Of a stretch of 27,689 nucleotides of DNA, positions 7,321 through 14,647 are shown piece after piece (position 1 is the first letter of the stretch; the number at the start of each line of letters is the position of its first letter). Source of the DNA: JAENVT01 sp031412355 (lineage in GTDB: Bacteria; Actinomycetota; Acidimicrobiia; Acidimicrobiales; Ilumatobacteraceae). The notes under the pieces were generated by a model. It ran no database searches. It worked only from the letters and a program-made list of their open reading frames with translations, and was not told the origin of the DNA. The stretch spans positions 1 through 27,689 of the forward strand of contig JANOCR010000167.1 in assembly GCA_031412355.1 (NCBI GenBank), given 5' to 3'. Position numbers and translations under genes: made by a program.

Positions 7321-8584
7321 GATCCGACATCGGGGTGTAGTCGCGCACCCCACTGCCCGTGTACCACTGACGCGGCCGGCTGATCTTTTGGTCCTTGTCG
7401 CCCAGTAGCTCCTGCCAGTGGGCAAGCCACCCGGCGGTTCTCGGGATGGCGAACAGCACGGTGAACATCGCAACCGGGAACCCCAATGCCTGATAGATCA
7501 GGCCGGAGTAGAAGTCGACGTTCGGATACAGCTTGCGGCTGACGAAGTAGTCGTCGTTCAACGCGACCTCTTCCAGCTTCAGGGCGATGTCGAGCAGCGG
7601 GTTCTTGCCGGTGACCTCGAACACGTCGTACGCCGTCTGCTTGATGATTGTCGCCCGCGGGTCGTAGTTCTTGTAGACGCGGTGACCGAACCCCATCAGG
7701 CGATTGCCCTTCCCCGACTTGACCTCATCGATGAATGCCTGCACCTGGTCCATCGACCCGATCTCGGTGAGCATGCGCACGACCTGCTCGTTGGCTCCAC
7801 CATGCAGCGGCCCGTAAAGCGCCGAAGCGGCGGAGGCGGTGGCCGAGTAGGGATCGGCGTGACTGGAGCCGACGACGCGCATCGCGGTCGTGCCGCAGTT
7901 CTGCTCATGATCGGCGTGCAGGATGAACAACACGTCCATCGCCCGCTCTAGCCGCGGATCGACCTCGTAGTCACTGATCTTCCACATCATGTTCAAGAAG
8001 TTGGCCGGGAAGCTGAGGTTGTTGTCGGGATACACGAACGGGAGGCCGACCGAGAAGCGGTAGCACATCGCTGCGAGCGTTGGCATCTTGGCGATCAGCC
8101 GCAGGATCTGCTTGTCGCGGCTCGCTTGGTCGTGGATGTCCTTGGCGTCGTTGTAGAACGTGCCCAGCGCGCCGATCGAGCTGACCAGCATGCCCATCGG
8201 GTGGGCGTCGTAGTGGAATCCGTCGACGAATCGCTTCCGCATGTTCTCGTGGATGAAAGTGTGACTGGTGACGTCGTTCTTCCACTGTTCGAGCTGCGCG
8301 GCATTCGGCAACTCGCCGTTGAGCAAGAGGTAGGCCACCTCTAGGTACGTGCTGTGTTCGGCGAGTTGCTCGATCGGGTAGCCGCGGTAGCGCAGGATGC
8401 CGGCCTCACCATCGAGATAGGTGATCGCGCTTTGGCACGCCGCTGTCTGCATGTATGCAGGGTCGTAGATGAACAACGAAGGATCGAGTTCGCGTACCGC
8501 GCTGGCCGGAAAGATGTTGTCGGTGATCGGCACCGTGACCTGCTTGCCGGTGCGGTCGTCGATGATGGTGATGGTGTCGGGCAT
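7316..8584 (-). CDS. gltA: Citrate synthase, hexameric type II-like
   Basis: The enzyme condenses acetyl-CoA with oxaloacetate to give citrate, the entry step of the TCA cycle. At 422 residues it has the length of the bacterial type. The N-terminal beta domain (about 1-60) precedes DGEAGILRYRGYPIEQLAE. Catalytic and binding motifs: LHADHEQNCGTT (222-233), LYGPLHGGANE with His261, GFGHRVYKNYDPRA with His301, and PNVDFYSGLIYQALG with Asp357; these correspond to the His264/His305/Asp362 triad of E. coli. The ATG at 8582-8584 is preceded on its strand by AGGGGA at suitable distance. It stands alone: a 224-base gap with repeats separates it from the carboxylase gene upstream, so it probably has its own promoter. 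Confidence 0.97.
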   Translation of the reverse strand: MPDTITIIDDRTGKQVTVPITDNIFPASAVRELDPSLFIYDPAYMQTAACQSAITYLDGEAGILRYRGYPIEQLAEHSTYLEVAYLLLNGELPNAAQLEQWKNDVTSHTFIHENMRKRFVDGFHYDAHPMGMLVSSIGALGTFYNDAKDIHDQASRDKQILRLIAKMPTLAAMCYRFSVGLPFVYPDNNLSFPANFLNMMWKISDYEVDPRLERAMDVLFILHADHEQNCGTTAMRVVGSSHADPYSATASAASALYGPLHGGANEQVVRMLTEIGSMDQVQAFIDEVKSGKGNRLMGFGHRVYKNYDPRATIIKQTAYDVFEVTGKNPLLDIALKLEEVALNDDYFVSRKLYPNVDFYSGLIYQALGFPVAMFTVLFAIPRTAGWLAHWQELLGDKDQKISRPRQWYTGSGVRDYTPMSDR

Positions 8585-8597
8585 GTTGTTCCCCTAT

Positions 8598-8641
8598 GTG
8601 ACACGGATGTTTACTCGGGGCTTGCTCCCCGTTCGTGACAC
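8598..8641. repeat. Direct repeats and short hairpin upstream of citrate synthase
   Basis: GTGACAC occurs at 8598-8604 and again at 8635-8641, 37 bases apart. Between the copies CGGGG (8616-8620) and CCCCG (8627-8631) form a 5-bp inverted repeat. The block sits 14-57 bases before the citrate synthase ATG on the - strand, where an operator or leader would be. No clear -10/-35 pair could be assigned. A regulatory role is inference. Confidence 0.35.
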
Positions 8642-8735
8642 TAGCTGTGGAGGCGCGAGCGGTCCCACCGGTGCAACGCCGGTCGCAGTCCTAAAGTGCG
8701 GCGATGGACGTGCGTGACTTCGATGCTGCCGAACT

Positions 8736-8757
8736 GTTCCAATCGTTGGATTGGAAT
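8736..8757 (-). terminator. Hairpin downstream of the acyl-CoA carboxylase gene
   Basis: TTCCAATC (8737-8744) and GATTGGAA (8749-8756) form a perfect 8-bp stem with a GTTG loop, extendable by one G-T pair. It lies 52 bases beyond the stop of the - strand carboxylase gene. No T-run follows; candidate 3'-end hairpin only. Confidence 0.35.
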
Positions 8758-8808
8758 CGTGGCGTCGTCGTCAGATCGTCGCCGAGCGACCGACTCTCGA
8801 GGTGCGAG

Positions 8809-10152
8809 CTAGAGCGGTGTGTTGTCGTGCGGACGCGAGACAAGTGCTTCGCGTTTGTCGATCAGTGTCATCAGCGCCTCGGCGATCACCTGGCGGGTTT
8901 CCGCCGGTTCGATCACACCGTCGATGTATCCGCGTTCGGCAGCGATGTACGGATTCAGTAGTCGCTCGGCATAGTCGGCCTCGAATGCGGCTCGGTCCTC
9001 CGGCGTTGCCCGACGTTGCAGGATTGCGGCAGCCTGCCCTGCGCCCATCACGGCCAACTCGGCCCACGGCCAGGCCAGGCACAGGTCGTTGCCCATCTTC
9101 TTGGAGTCCATCACGATGTAGGCACCGCCGTAGCTCTTGCGCAAGATGACGCAGATTCGAGGCACCGTGGCCCGCCCGTAGGCGAATACGAGTTGGGCTC
9201 CGTGGCGGATCATGCCGCGCCACTCCAGGTCCTTGCCCGGGTAGAAGCCGGGGGTGTCGACCAGGGTCACGATCGGTACGTTGAAGGCGTCGCAGAAGGC
9301 GACGAAGCGGGCTGCCTTCTGCGAGGCGGGTATGTCGAGGGTTCCGGCGAGTGCCAGCGGCTGATTGGCGACGATCCCGATCGGAAGGCCCCCCATCGAC
9401 GCAAAGGCGGTGACCACGTTCGGCGCCCACCGGCCGCGAAGTTCGAGCAACTCTCCGTCGTCGCAGATCGCGCGGATCACCTCGCGCACGTCGTAGCTGC
9501 CGGTCGACGTCTGTGGCATCAGTGCCCCGGCCTCGGGTGTCTGCCGATCGTGCGGATCATCCGTCGACCAGCGAGGCGGCTCTTCGTCGTTGTGCTGCGG
9601 CAGGTAGGCCAGCAGTTGGGCGACCATCTCGATGGCGGCGTCGAGGTCGGGGGCGACGAGGCTGGTGGCTCCGGTGTAGCGAGCATGCGATGCCGCTCCG
9701 CCCAGTTCGTCGTTGGAGATCATCACGCCCGTGAACTCGGCAACCATCGTGGGGCCGGTGACGAAGGCGTACGAATCGATAGTCATCACAACGAAGTCGG
9801 CGATCCCGAGCAACAGCGCGGGGCCCGACACCGCGGGGCCCTCGACGACCATGATGATCGGCACGACCCCCGAGCAGTCGGTCAACGCCTTCGCTGCCAG
9901 ACCCCATCCGTGCAACGCGGCGAACCCCTCGACGATGTCTGCGCCGCTCGACCGCATGATCACGATCAATGGGAAACCCTTCGCACGCGCTGCGCACGAA
10001 GCGTTCTCGATCTTGCCCGACGAGTCGGACGTCAGCGCGCCGACGCGTGAACCGGCATCGACATCGACCCACACCACCTGTCGGCCGTCGAACTCGCGGA
10101 CATCGGAAGTGACAGCGCCGACGACTCGATTGCGGAGGTCGACGGAGCGCAT
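8809..10152 (-). CDS. Acyl-CoA carboxylase carboxyltransferase (beta) subunit, short form
   Basis: The carboxyltransferase half of acetyl/propionyl-CoA carboxylase moves carboxyl from carboxybiotin to an acyl-CoA, giving malonyl-CoA or methylmalonyl-CoA. 447 residues from the ATG at 10150-10152. Two crotonase-fold halves are visible: the first with EGPAVSGPALLLGIADF (104-120) and GGAASHARYTGA; the second with GIVANQPLALAGTLDI (259-273), TLVDTPGFYPG and LRKSYGGAYIVMDSKKMGN (337-355), then a C-terminal RGYIDGVIEPAETR. Typical AccD/PccB proteins exceed 500 residues, so the N-terminal domain is shortened here. No biotin carboxylase or carrier gene lies in the window. The LysR gene ends 16 bases upstream on the same strand, so the two are probably co-transcribed. 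Substrate is not predictable. Confidence 0.9.
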   Translation of the reverse strand: MRSVDLRNRVVGAVTSDVREFDGRQVVWVDVDAGSRVGALTSDSSGKIENASCAARAKGFPLIVIMRSSGADIVEGFAALHGWGLAAKALTDCSGVVPIIMVVEGPAVSGPALLLGIADFVVMTIDSYAFVTGPTMVAEFTGVMISNDELGGAASHARYTGATSLVAPDLDAAIEMVAQLLAYLPQHNDEEPPRWSTDDPHDRQTPEAGALMPQTSTGSYDVREVIRAICDDGELLELRGRWAPNVVTAFASMGGLPIGIVANQPLALAGTLDIPASQKAARFVAFCDAFNVPIVTLVDTPGFYPGKDLEWRGMIRHGAQLVFAYGRATVPRICVILRKSYGGAYIVMDSKKMGNDLCLAWPWAELAVMGAGQAAAILQRRATPEDRAAFEADYAERLLNPYIAAERGYIDGVIEPAETRQVIAEALMTLIDKREALVSRPHDNTPL

Positions 10153-10168
10153 GAACCCCGAGACTAAA

Positions 10169-11107
10169 CTAGACGGCGCGACCAAGGGGGAAGGCCTCGG
10201 TGCCCACGTGCACACCCGGCTGCTTCGGCCCCTGCATGGCGATGACGTCGCGTAAGACCGCCAGCAGCACGCGCGTGGGAATCCCCGGTGCCGGACGGCG
10301 GCGCTGCACCCAGCCAACGACGCGGCGGGGAAGTTCAGGAACGGGCACCCGATGGAAGTCACCCTTCAACCATCGAGGCACCGACGTCGCGGGCACGATG
10401 GCAGGGCCGTACCCTTCGAACGCCAAGGATGCCAGCAGCCGAACTCCGTCGATCTCGGCCTGCGCCTGCAGCTCGACATCGGCGGCCGCGGCTGCCCGAT
10501 CGATGATCCGGCGCAGTGCGGTGCCGCACGGCGGAAGCAGCAGGGGGATTCTGGCGAGCTCTTTCAGCGAGACGGACTCGCAGCCCGACAGACCGAACCG
10601 GCTGTGTGCCAGTAGCAACAGGTCCTCGGCGAACAGGGCATCGACCTGCAGTTCGGGCTCGTCGATGGGCAGGTGCAAGATGGCCGCATCGATCTGCGAC
10701 GCCTGGAGACGGGGGAGCAGGCTGCTGGTGTTGCCCTCGTGGATGGTCACATGCACCCGCGGATGGGCCCGGCTGACCTGGCCGAGCAGCTGCGGCAACA
10801 GCCACCGGGCAGTTGTGCCGATGACCCCGAGGCGCGAATCGCCGGTGACCTCGTTGCCCCGCGACGCCATTTCTGCGGCGAGATCCTCCAATTCATGCAG
10901 GACGCGCCTGGCGCGATCGACCACGATGACGCCCTCGTCGGTCAATCCGCCCCGCTGGCGATCGACAAGGGTGACGCCGAGCTCTCGTTCCAGCCGGGCG
11001 ACATGGCCACTGACGTTGGATTGCACGGTGTAGAGGGCGCGAGCGGCTGCGGAGAACGAGCCGTGGTCGGCGATCGCCACGAGCGTCGTGAGCTGGCGGA
11101 GATCCAT
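10169..11107 (-). CDS. LysR-family transcriptional regulator
   Basis: 312 residues. The N-terminal winged helix is classic: MDLRQLTTLVAIADHGSFSA, then AARALYTVQSNVSGHVARLE (21-40) and LVDRQRGGLTDEG. The rest (about 90-295) is the periplasmic-binding-like effector domain (GDSRLGVIGTTARWLLPQLL, RVHVTIHEGNTSSLLPRL). Such proteins usually respond to a small metabolite and control themselves and a neighbour. Here the neighbour on the same strand, 16 bases downstream, is the carboxylase gene. The - strand TATCAT (11121-11116) could be its -10, putting transcription start almost at the ATG. GATA-N5-TATC at 11118-11130 is a possible part of its binding site. The divergent small-RNA promoter lies in the same 70 bases and could be its other target. 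Confidence 0.93.
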   Translation of the reverse strand: MDLRQLTTLVAIADHGSFSAAARALYTVQSNVSGHVARLERELGVTLVDRQRGGLTDEGVIVVDRARRVLHELEDLAAEMASRGNEVTGDSRLGVIGTTARWLLPQLLGQVSRAHPRVHVTIHEGNTSSLLPRLQASQIDAAILHLPIDEPELQVDALFAEDLLLLAHSRFGLSGCESVSLKELARIPLLLPPCGTALRRIIDRAAAAADVELQAQAEIDGVRLLASLAFEGYGPAIVPATSVPRWLKGDFHRVPVPELPRRVVGWVQRRRPAPGIPTRVLLAVLRDVIAMQGPKQPGVHVGTEAFPLGRAV

Positions 11108-11142
11108 CTCAAAAAATGATATCGACTATCTGGCAATACGGC

Positions 11143-11171
11143 TTGAAAGATCACTCGTTCACGTGCATACT
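11143..11171 (+). promoter_or_regulatory. Sigma-70-type promoter for the small RNA
   Basis: TTGAAA (11143-11148) and CATACT (11166-11171) are separated by exactly 17 bases, and the -10 is preceded by GTG, giving it an extended look. Transcription should begin near 11177-11179 on the + strand. It lies 36 bases from the start of the divergent LysR gene. No start codon with a ribosome-binding site follows before the terminator at 11261-11300. Confidence 0.6.
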
Positions 11172-11177
11172 TTCACA

Positions 11178-11300
11178 TGTAGTCGAACGGTGCCCACCCC
11201 CATAGGTTCCGTTCGAACGAACCCCCCAAATGTGGTTCCCCCAATCACAGGGTTCTGGTTGAGAAACCCCGCTTCCCCCAAGCGGGGTTTCTCCCGTTTT
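11178..11300 (+). ncRNA. Predicted small RNA with three C-loop hairpins, 6C RNA-like
   Basis: Three consecutive stem-loops lie between a promoter and a terminator. Hairpin 1: TCGAACGG (11183-11190) with CCGTTCGA (11209-11216), a short inner stem and loop CACCCCCATA. Hairpin 2: GAACCC (11219-11224) with GGGTTC (11250-11255), a 6-base bulge CCCAAA, then TGTGGTT (11231-11237) with AATCACA (11243-11249) around CCCCC. Hairpin 3: a perfect 14-bp stem (11261-11274 with 11280-11293) around CCCCC, then CCGTTTTC. Each apical loop therefore presents a run of five Cs. The known actinobacterial 6C RNA family consists of stem-loops with C-rich loops, which this resembles; membership is inferred, and there are three hairpins with five Cs rather than two with six or more. 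Alternative: a transcription-attenuating leader of the gene at 11350. Ends are estimated. Confidence 0.6.
11261..11300 (+). terminator. Strong intrinsic terminator
   Basis: GAGAAACCCCGCTT (11261-11274) pairs without mismatch to AAGCGGGGTTTCTC (11280-11293) around a CCCCC loop, followed by CCGTTTTC. It is the best terminator in the window. The gene to its left runs the other way, so it must end a transcript that starts within 11108-11260, or attenuate one entering 11350. Confidence 0.85.
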
Positions 11301-11349
11301 CGGCTCGTGGCGGCTCGCGGACTGCGCCGTCATCGAGGGTAGTGTCGCA

Positions 11350-12786
11350 GTGATGACCAGTCAGGGCGCAGCGTTCTTCGATCTCGACCGCACGCTGCTT
11401 GCGGGTGCATCGGGTCAGGTGTTCTCCTCGGCGATGAAACAGGCCGGCCTGGTCAGCCGCTCGATCCCGGGTGAGGCACTGATGTTCCGGGTCTTCAACA
11501 CGATCGGCGAGACGCTGCCGTCGATGGCGTTGGCCCGCCAGGCCGTCACGTTGGCCAAGGGCAAGTCTCGTGCTGCGGTCCAGGCCGCGGCATCGACTGC
11601 GGCCAAGGAACTGCTGGGGATGGTGCAGCCATTGGCCGCGCCGCTGTTCGACCAGCACCGCGCCGCCGGCCGAGCCGTCGTGATGGCGACGACCACTCCC
11701 ATGGACATGGTCAAGCCGCTCGCCGACTTGTTGGGCCTCGATGGTGTGGTCGCCACCCAGTACGGCGTCAACGACGACGGCACCTACGACGGAACCCTGA
11801 AGGGCCCATTCGTGTGGAGCGCCGGCAAGCTCGCTGCGGTCCGCACCTGGGCCGACGAGAACGGCATCGACCTGTTGCAGAGCTATGCGTACAGCGACAG
11901 CGTGTACGACACTCCGCTGCTTGCCGCGGTCGGCCACCCGTTTGTGGTCAACCCCGACGCGCGCATGGCCGTGATGGCGGCGGCGCGTCGTTGGCCAACG
12001 ATCGATCTGTCAGCAGGAGGCAGTGGAATGGCCAAGATTCCGGTGGTCAACATGGAGATTCAGCGGCTGGCACTCAGTTTCACCCACCCGCTGTTCTTTC
12101 CCTATGCAAGGTTCGACATCGACGGCGTCGACAACATCCCGCAGACCGGCGCGGCAATCATCGTCGGCAACCACCGCAGCTACTTCGATCCGATGGCGAT
12201 GGCAGTCACGATTGCGCGAACCGATCGCACGCTTCGGTTCCTAGGCAAGAAAGAGGTGTTCGACGCCCCGATCGTCGGCCAGATCGCGGCCGCAATGGGC
12301 GGAATTCGCGTGGACCGAGGCACGGGAAGCGAAGAGCCGCTCAAGGCCGCTGCCGAAGCCCTCGAGCACGGCGACATGGTTGCGATCATGCCGCAGGGAA
12401 CCATCCCGCGCGGCAAGGCGTTCTTCGATCCCAAGCTGAAGGGTCGCTGGGGCGCAGCCCGGCTGGCGGCCATGACTGGGGCTCCGGTGATTCCCATCGG
12501 GCTGTGGGGCACCGAGAAGGTGTGGCCGCGGTCCGCTCGGTTGCCGAACGTGCTCAACATCGTCGATCCGCCGTTGATCACGGTTCGTGTCGGCGCGCCG
12601 ATTGCCCTGAAGTATCAGAGCGCCGACGCCGACACCAAGAAAATCATGAAAGCGATCACGGATCTGCTGCCGCCCGAGGGTCGTGTCAAGCGCGAGCCGA
12701 CGGACGAGGAGTTGGCGGCCGCGCTTCCACGCGGATACAAGGGCGACGTCGAAGCCGAGCCGCGGCGCCGACCCGGCGTCGACTGA
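11350..12786 (+). CDS. HAD-family hydrolase fused to 1-acylglycerol-3-phosphate acyltransferase (PlsC-like)
   Basis: 478 residues, two domains. Residues 1-215 are a HAD-IB phosphatase-like domain: FFDLDRTLLAGASG with Asp11/Asp13, TTTPMD near 114, SAGKLAAV with Lys160, and YSDSVYDTPLL with Asp183/Asp187. Residues about 235-440 are a PlsC acyltransferase: NHRSYFD gives the H-x4-D motif (His275, Asp280), GGIRVDRGTG is the glycerophosphate-binding block, MPQGTIPRG replaces the common PEGTR motif, and PVIPIGLWGTEK follows. It should acylate a lysophospholipid at the membrane face. The fusion is known from actinobacteria (for example mycobacterial PlsC proteins). The substrate of the HAD part is unknown. 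Start: GTG at 11350 or the adjoining ATG at 11353; GAGGG at 11335-11339 fits the GTG better. It begins 50 bases after the strong terminator. Confidence 0.92.
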   Translation: MMTSQGAAFFDLDRTLLAGASGQVFSSAMKQAGLVSRSIPGEALMFRVFNTIGETLPSMALARQAVTLAKGKSRAAVQAAASTAAKELLGMVQPLAAPLFDQHRAAGRAVVMATTTPMDMVKPLADLLGLDGVVATQYGVNDDGTYDGTLKGPFVWSAGKLAAVRTWADENGIDLLQSYAYSDSVYDTPLLAAVGHPFVVNPDARMAVMAAARRWPTIDLSAGGSGMAKIPVVNMEIQRLALSFTHPLFFPYARFDIDGVDNIPQTGAAIIVGNHRSYFDPMAMAVTIARTDRTLRFLGKKEVFDAPIVGQIAAAMGGIRVDRGTGSEEPLKAAAEALEHGDMVAIMPQGTIPRGKAFFDPKLKGRWGAARLAAMTGAPVIPIGLWGTEKVWPRSARLPNVLNIVDPPLITVRVGAPIALKYQSADADTKKIMKAITDLLPPEGRVKREPTDEELAAALPRGYKGDVEAEPRRRPGVD

Positions 12787-12807
12787 CTCTCGCGTTCCCT
12801 GCCGTTG

Positions 12808-13587
12808 TCAGGTTGCCTTGGGCGGGCGAGGGAAGAAGGGCGAGGTTCGCGCCACGTAGTCCTCGTAGCCTTCCCGACGCTTGATCAACGATCTCTCGAG
12901 CAGCGTCACGCCACTGACTCGACGAAGCAGGATCGTCATCACCGTGGCGCCGACCACACCCCAGCGGCCGACGCCGGTTTCGGCAGCAACCAGTGCGAGA
13001 CCCCACCACACGCAGGCATCTCCGAAGTAGTTCGGGTGGCGCGTGTATCGCCACAAGCCTTGATCCATGACTTTGCCGGCATTGGCGGGGTCCTTCTTGA
13101 ACCGTTCGAGCTGCGCATCGCCGACTCCCTCGAAGTACAACCCGATGGCAAACACGGCGAAGCCGATCCAACTCAGCGCACCGACACCTGGCGACAGCCT
13201 GACCTGGCCCAGTTGCACAGGCAGCGACACGATCCACATCAGCACACCTTGCACGGCGAACACCGTCACCAGGCTGATCAGCGGGAATCGCGATCCCCAC
13301 CGCTTGCGCATAGCCCGATAGCGATAGTCCTCACCGTTGCCGTAGTTGCGGCGCAGCAGGTGGACGGCCAGCCGCACTCCCCACAAGGTCGTCATCAAGA
13401 CGAGCAGGTTTTGTCGGTCGGGGTTGCCTTCGACCCGGACGTACACCGCCCAGGCGACTGCTACAAAGCCGAGACCCCAGCCGATGTCGACGATCGACGC
13501 ATTCTTCAGCACCAAGCTCAGCAGCCACATCGAGATCATCAAAATGACGATTGTCAGCGCTGCCGTGCTCATCGCAATCGAGCTCAT
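12808..13587 (-). CDS. DUF1295 membrane protein (steroid 5-alpha-reductase-like fold)
   Basis: 259 residues, mostly hydrophobic, with helices at about 8-27, 35-50, 60-78, 104-125, 137-153 and 190-222. The conserved C-terminal block ERFKKDPANAGKVMDQG followed by LWRYTRHPNYFGD (178-190) and a final EGYEDYVARTSPFFP is diagnostic of DUF1295, related to steroid 5-alpha reductases and isoprenylcysteine methyltransferases. A lipid or sterol-like substrate at the membrane is therefore likely, with NADPH as possible cofactor; the exact reaction is unknown. The ATG overlaps the stop of the upstream acyltransferase gene as ATGA, so the two are translationally coupled. It converges on the HAD/PlsC gene with only 21 bases between stops. 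Confidence 0.9.
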   Translation of the reverse strand: MSSIAMSTAALTIVILMISMWLLSLVLKNASIVDIGWGLGFVAVAWAVYVRVEGNPDRQNLLVLMTTLWGVRLAVHLLRRNYGNGEDYRYRAMRKRWGSRFPLISLVTVFAVQGVLMWIVSLPVQLGQVRLSPGVGALSWIGFAVFAIGLYFEGVGDAQLERFKKDPANAGKVMDQGLWRYTRHPNYFGDACVWWGLALVAAETGVGRWGVVGATVMTILLRRVSGVTLLERSLIKRREGYEDYVARTSPFFPRPPKAT

Positions 13588-14564
13588 CGTTCGGCCTCCT
13601 CCAGCATCTCGTGTACGTCATGATCGGCCTGCAGCCACACGTCGTCCAACCACTGTGTGAACGCCGCACCCGTCGGTACTTCGGCGCGCGCAATGCGTCG
13701 CGTCCGAAACAGAACACGGGGAGGCTTGTGGGCCAGGTGGCGCAAGATGCCGCTGAATGTATCCAGACCGTCGAAGCCGACGTGCCAACCGATGACGATG
13801 TCGGCCTCGGCCGAGCCCGCGATCAACGCAGCGGAGCCGGCTGGGCGTGGCGGCAGCAGGTGCTGCAACGACCGAAGACGCTCGGCACGAACCGGATCCC
13901 GCTCGGTCAACTTCTGAAGCGCTCGCTCTCGTTTGGCCGCCGAGGCGCGGGTGCCCTCGGGAAAGATCACGGCTACATCATCCGGGCCCATTCCGGTCGA
14001 CAGACGTCGCAGGGCGTCGAGCTCGACCTCCGAGTCCGGCGCCTGGCGGTCGAGAAAGTAGTTCGGCAAACGGTTGCCGACGATGTCGAGGCACGGGTCG
14101 ACGAGCAGTTCGCGCTTCAAGACGTAGCGCGGGTGCATGCCGGCCAGCGACGTGATCACCCATGCGCTCACGAGCGAATCGGCGAGACTGGCGTGGCGAC
14201 ACAACAGCACGACCGGTCCTGGCCGGAGTTGGTCGACGTTCTCGGCAGTCACGACGATGCCGGTCGTGGCCTTCAGTAGCCCGAGCACACTGGCCGCCCA
14301 CCAGGCCTGCAGGCGGTAGTGGATCCCATGGTTGTTGCGTTGCCCGGCGGCCCACAGGCCCCATGCGACCACGACGCTGGCCGATTCGAGCCACGCCCAC
14401 CCGAGGGCGAACAACAGCAGGCGGGCTATCGGCAGGCGGAGGCGACCACGGACGAGGTCGGCCACGATGACGACTGGGAGCCAGATCGGCAACAGCAACA
14501 GCAGCGCGATCGCTGCCACGAGCAAGCCGCCGATACTGGCGATCCGGCGACGAAGGGTCGACAC
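13584..14564 (-). CDS. Lysophospholipid acyltransferase family protein (PlsC domain)
   Basis: 326 residues. The first 75 are strongly hydrophobic (two membrane segments, about 10-37 and 48-73). The acyltransferase domain has LLCRHASLADSLVSAW with the H-x4-D pair His124/Asp129, and VIFPEGTRASAAKRERAL (199-216) with the canonical PEGTR motif. The middle LPNYFLDRQAPDSEVEL occupies the substrate-binding block. It likely transfers an acyl chain to a lysophospholipid or similar polar lipid. It is the first gene of a two-gene unit with the DUF1295 protein. Its start lies 83 bases from the divergent desaturase, so both lipid genes share the control region that carries the palindrome at 14614-14629. 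Confidence 0.9.
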   Translation of the reverse strand: MSTLRRRIASIGGLLVAAIALLLLLPIWLPVVIVADLVRGRLRLPIARLLLFALGWAWLESASVVVAWGLWAAGQRNNHGIHYRLQAWWAASVLGLLKATTGIVVTAENVDQLRPGPVVLLCRHASLADSLVSAWVITSLAGMHPRYVLKRELLVDPCLDIVGNRLPNYFLDRQAPDSEVELDALRRLSTGMGPDDVAVIFPEGTRASAAKRERALQKLTERDPVRAERLRSLQHLLPPRPAGSAALIAGSAEADIVIGWHVGFDGLDTFSGILRHLAHKPPRVLFRTRRIARAEVPTGAAFTQWLDDVWLQADHDVHEMLEEAER

Positions 14565-14613
14565 GTTCTGACCCTAGCTGGGGATCACCGAGTCGTATCT
14601 GCCAGGCGCTCTA

Positions 14614-14640
14614 CCTACCGGTCGGTAGGCGAGTTATACT
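14614..14640 (+). promoter_or_regulatory. TetR-type palindromic operator and -10 box of the desaturase gene
   Basis: CCTACCG (14614-14620) and CGGTAGG (14623-14629) form a perfect inverted repeat with a 2-base spacer, the style of site bound by many actinobacterial TetR-family lipid regulators. TATACT at 14635-14640 (5 of 6 to consensus) is the likely -10, so the palindrome covers the spacer and -35 zone and binding would block polymerase. Transcription would start at about 14647-14648, the ATG itself. The divergent acyltransferase could share this site. Confidence 0.6.
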
Positions 14641-14647
14641 CGTCGGG

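Noticed and set aside
10153..10362. N-terminal extension of the carboxylase gene into the LysR gene
   Set aside because: The extra 70 residues are Cys/Arg/Ser-rich and do not resemble a carboxyltransferase; they overlap a well-defined LysR C-terminus.
11183..11216. SOS (LexA) box made of TCGAAC and GTTCGA
   Set aside because: The half-sites are about 22 bases apart instead of four, and they form the stem of the first RNA hairpin.
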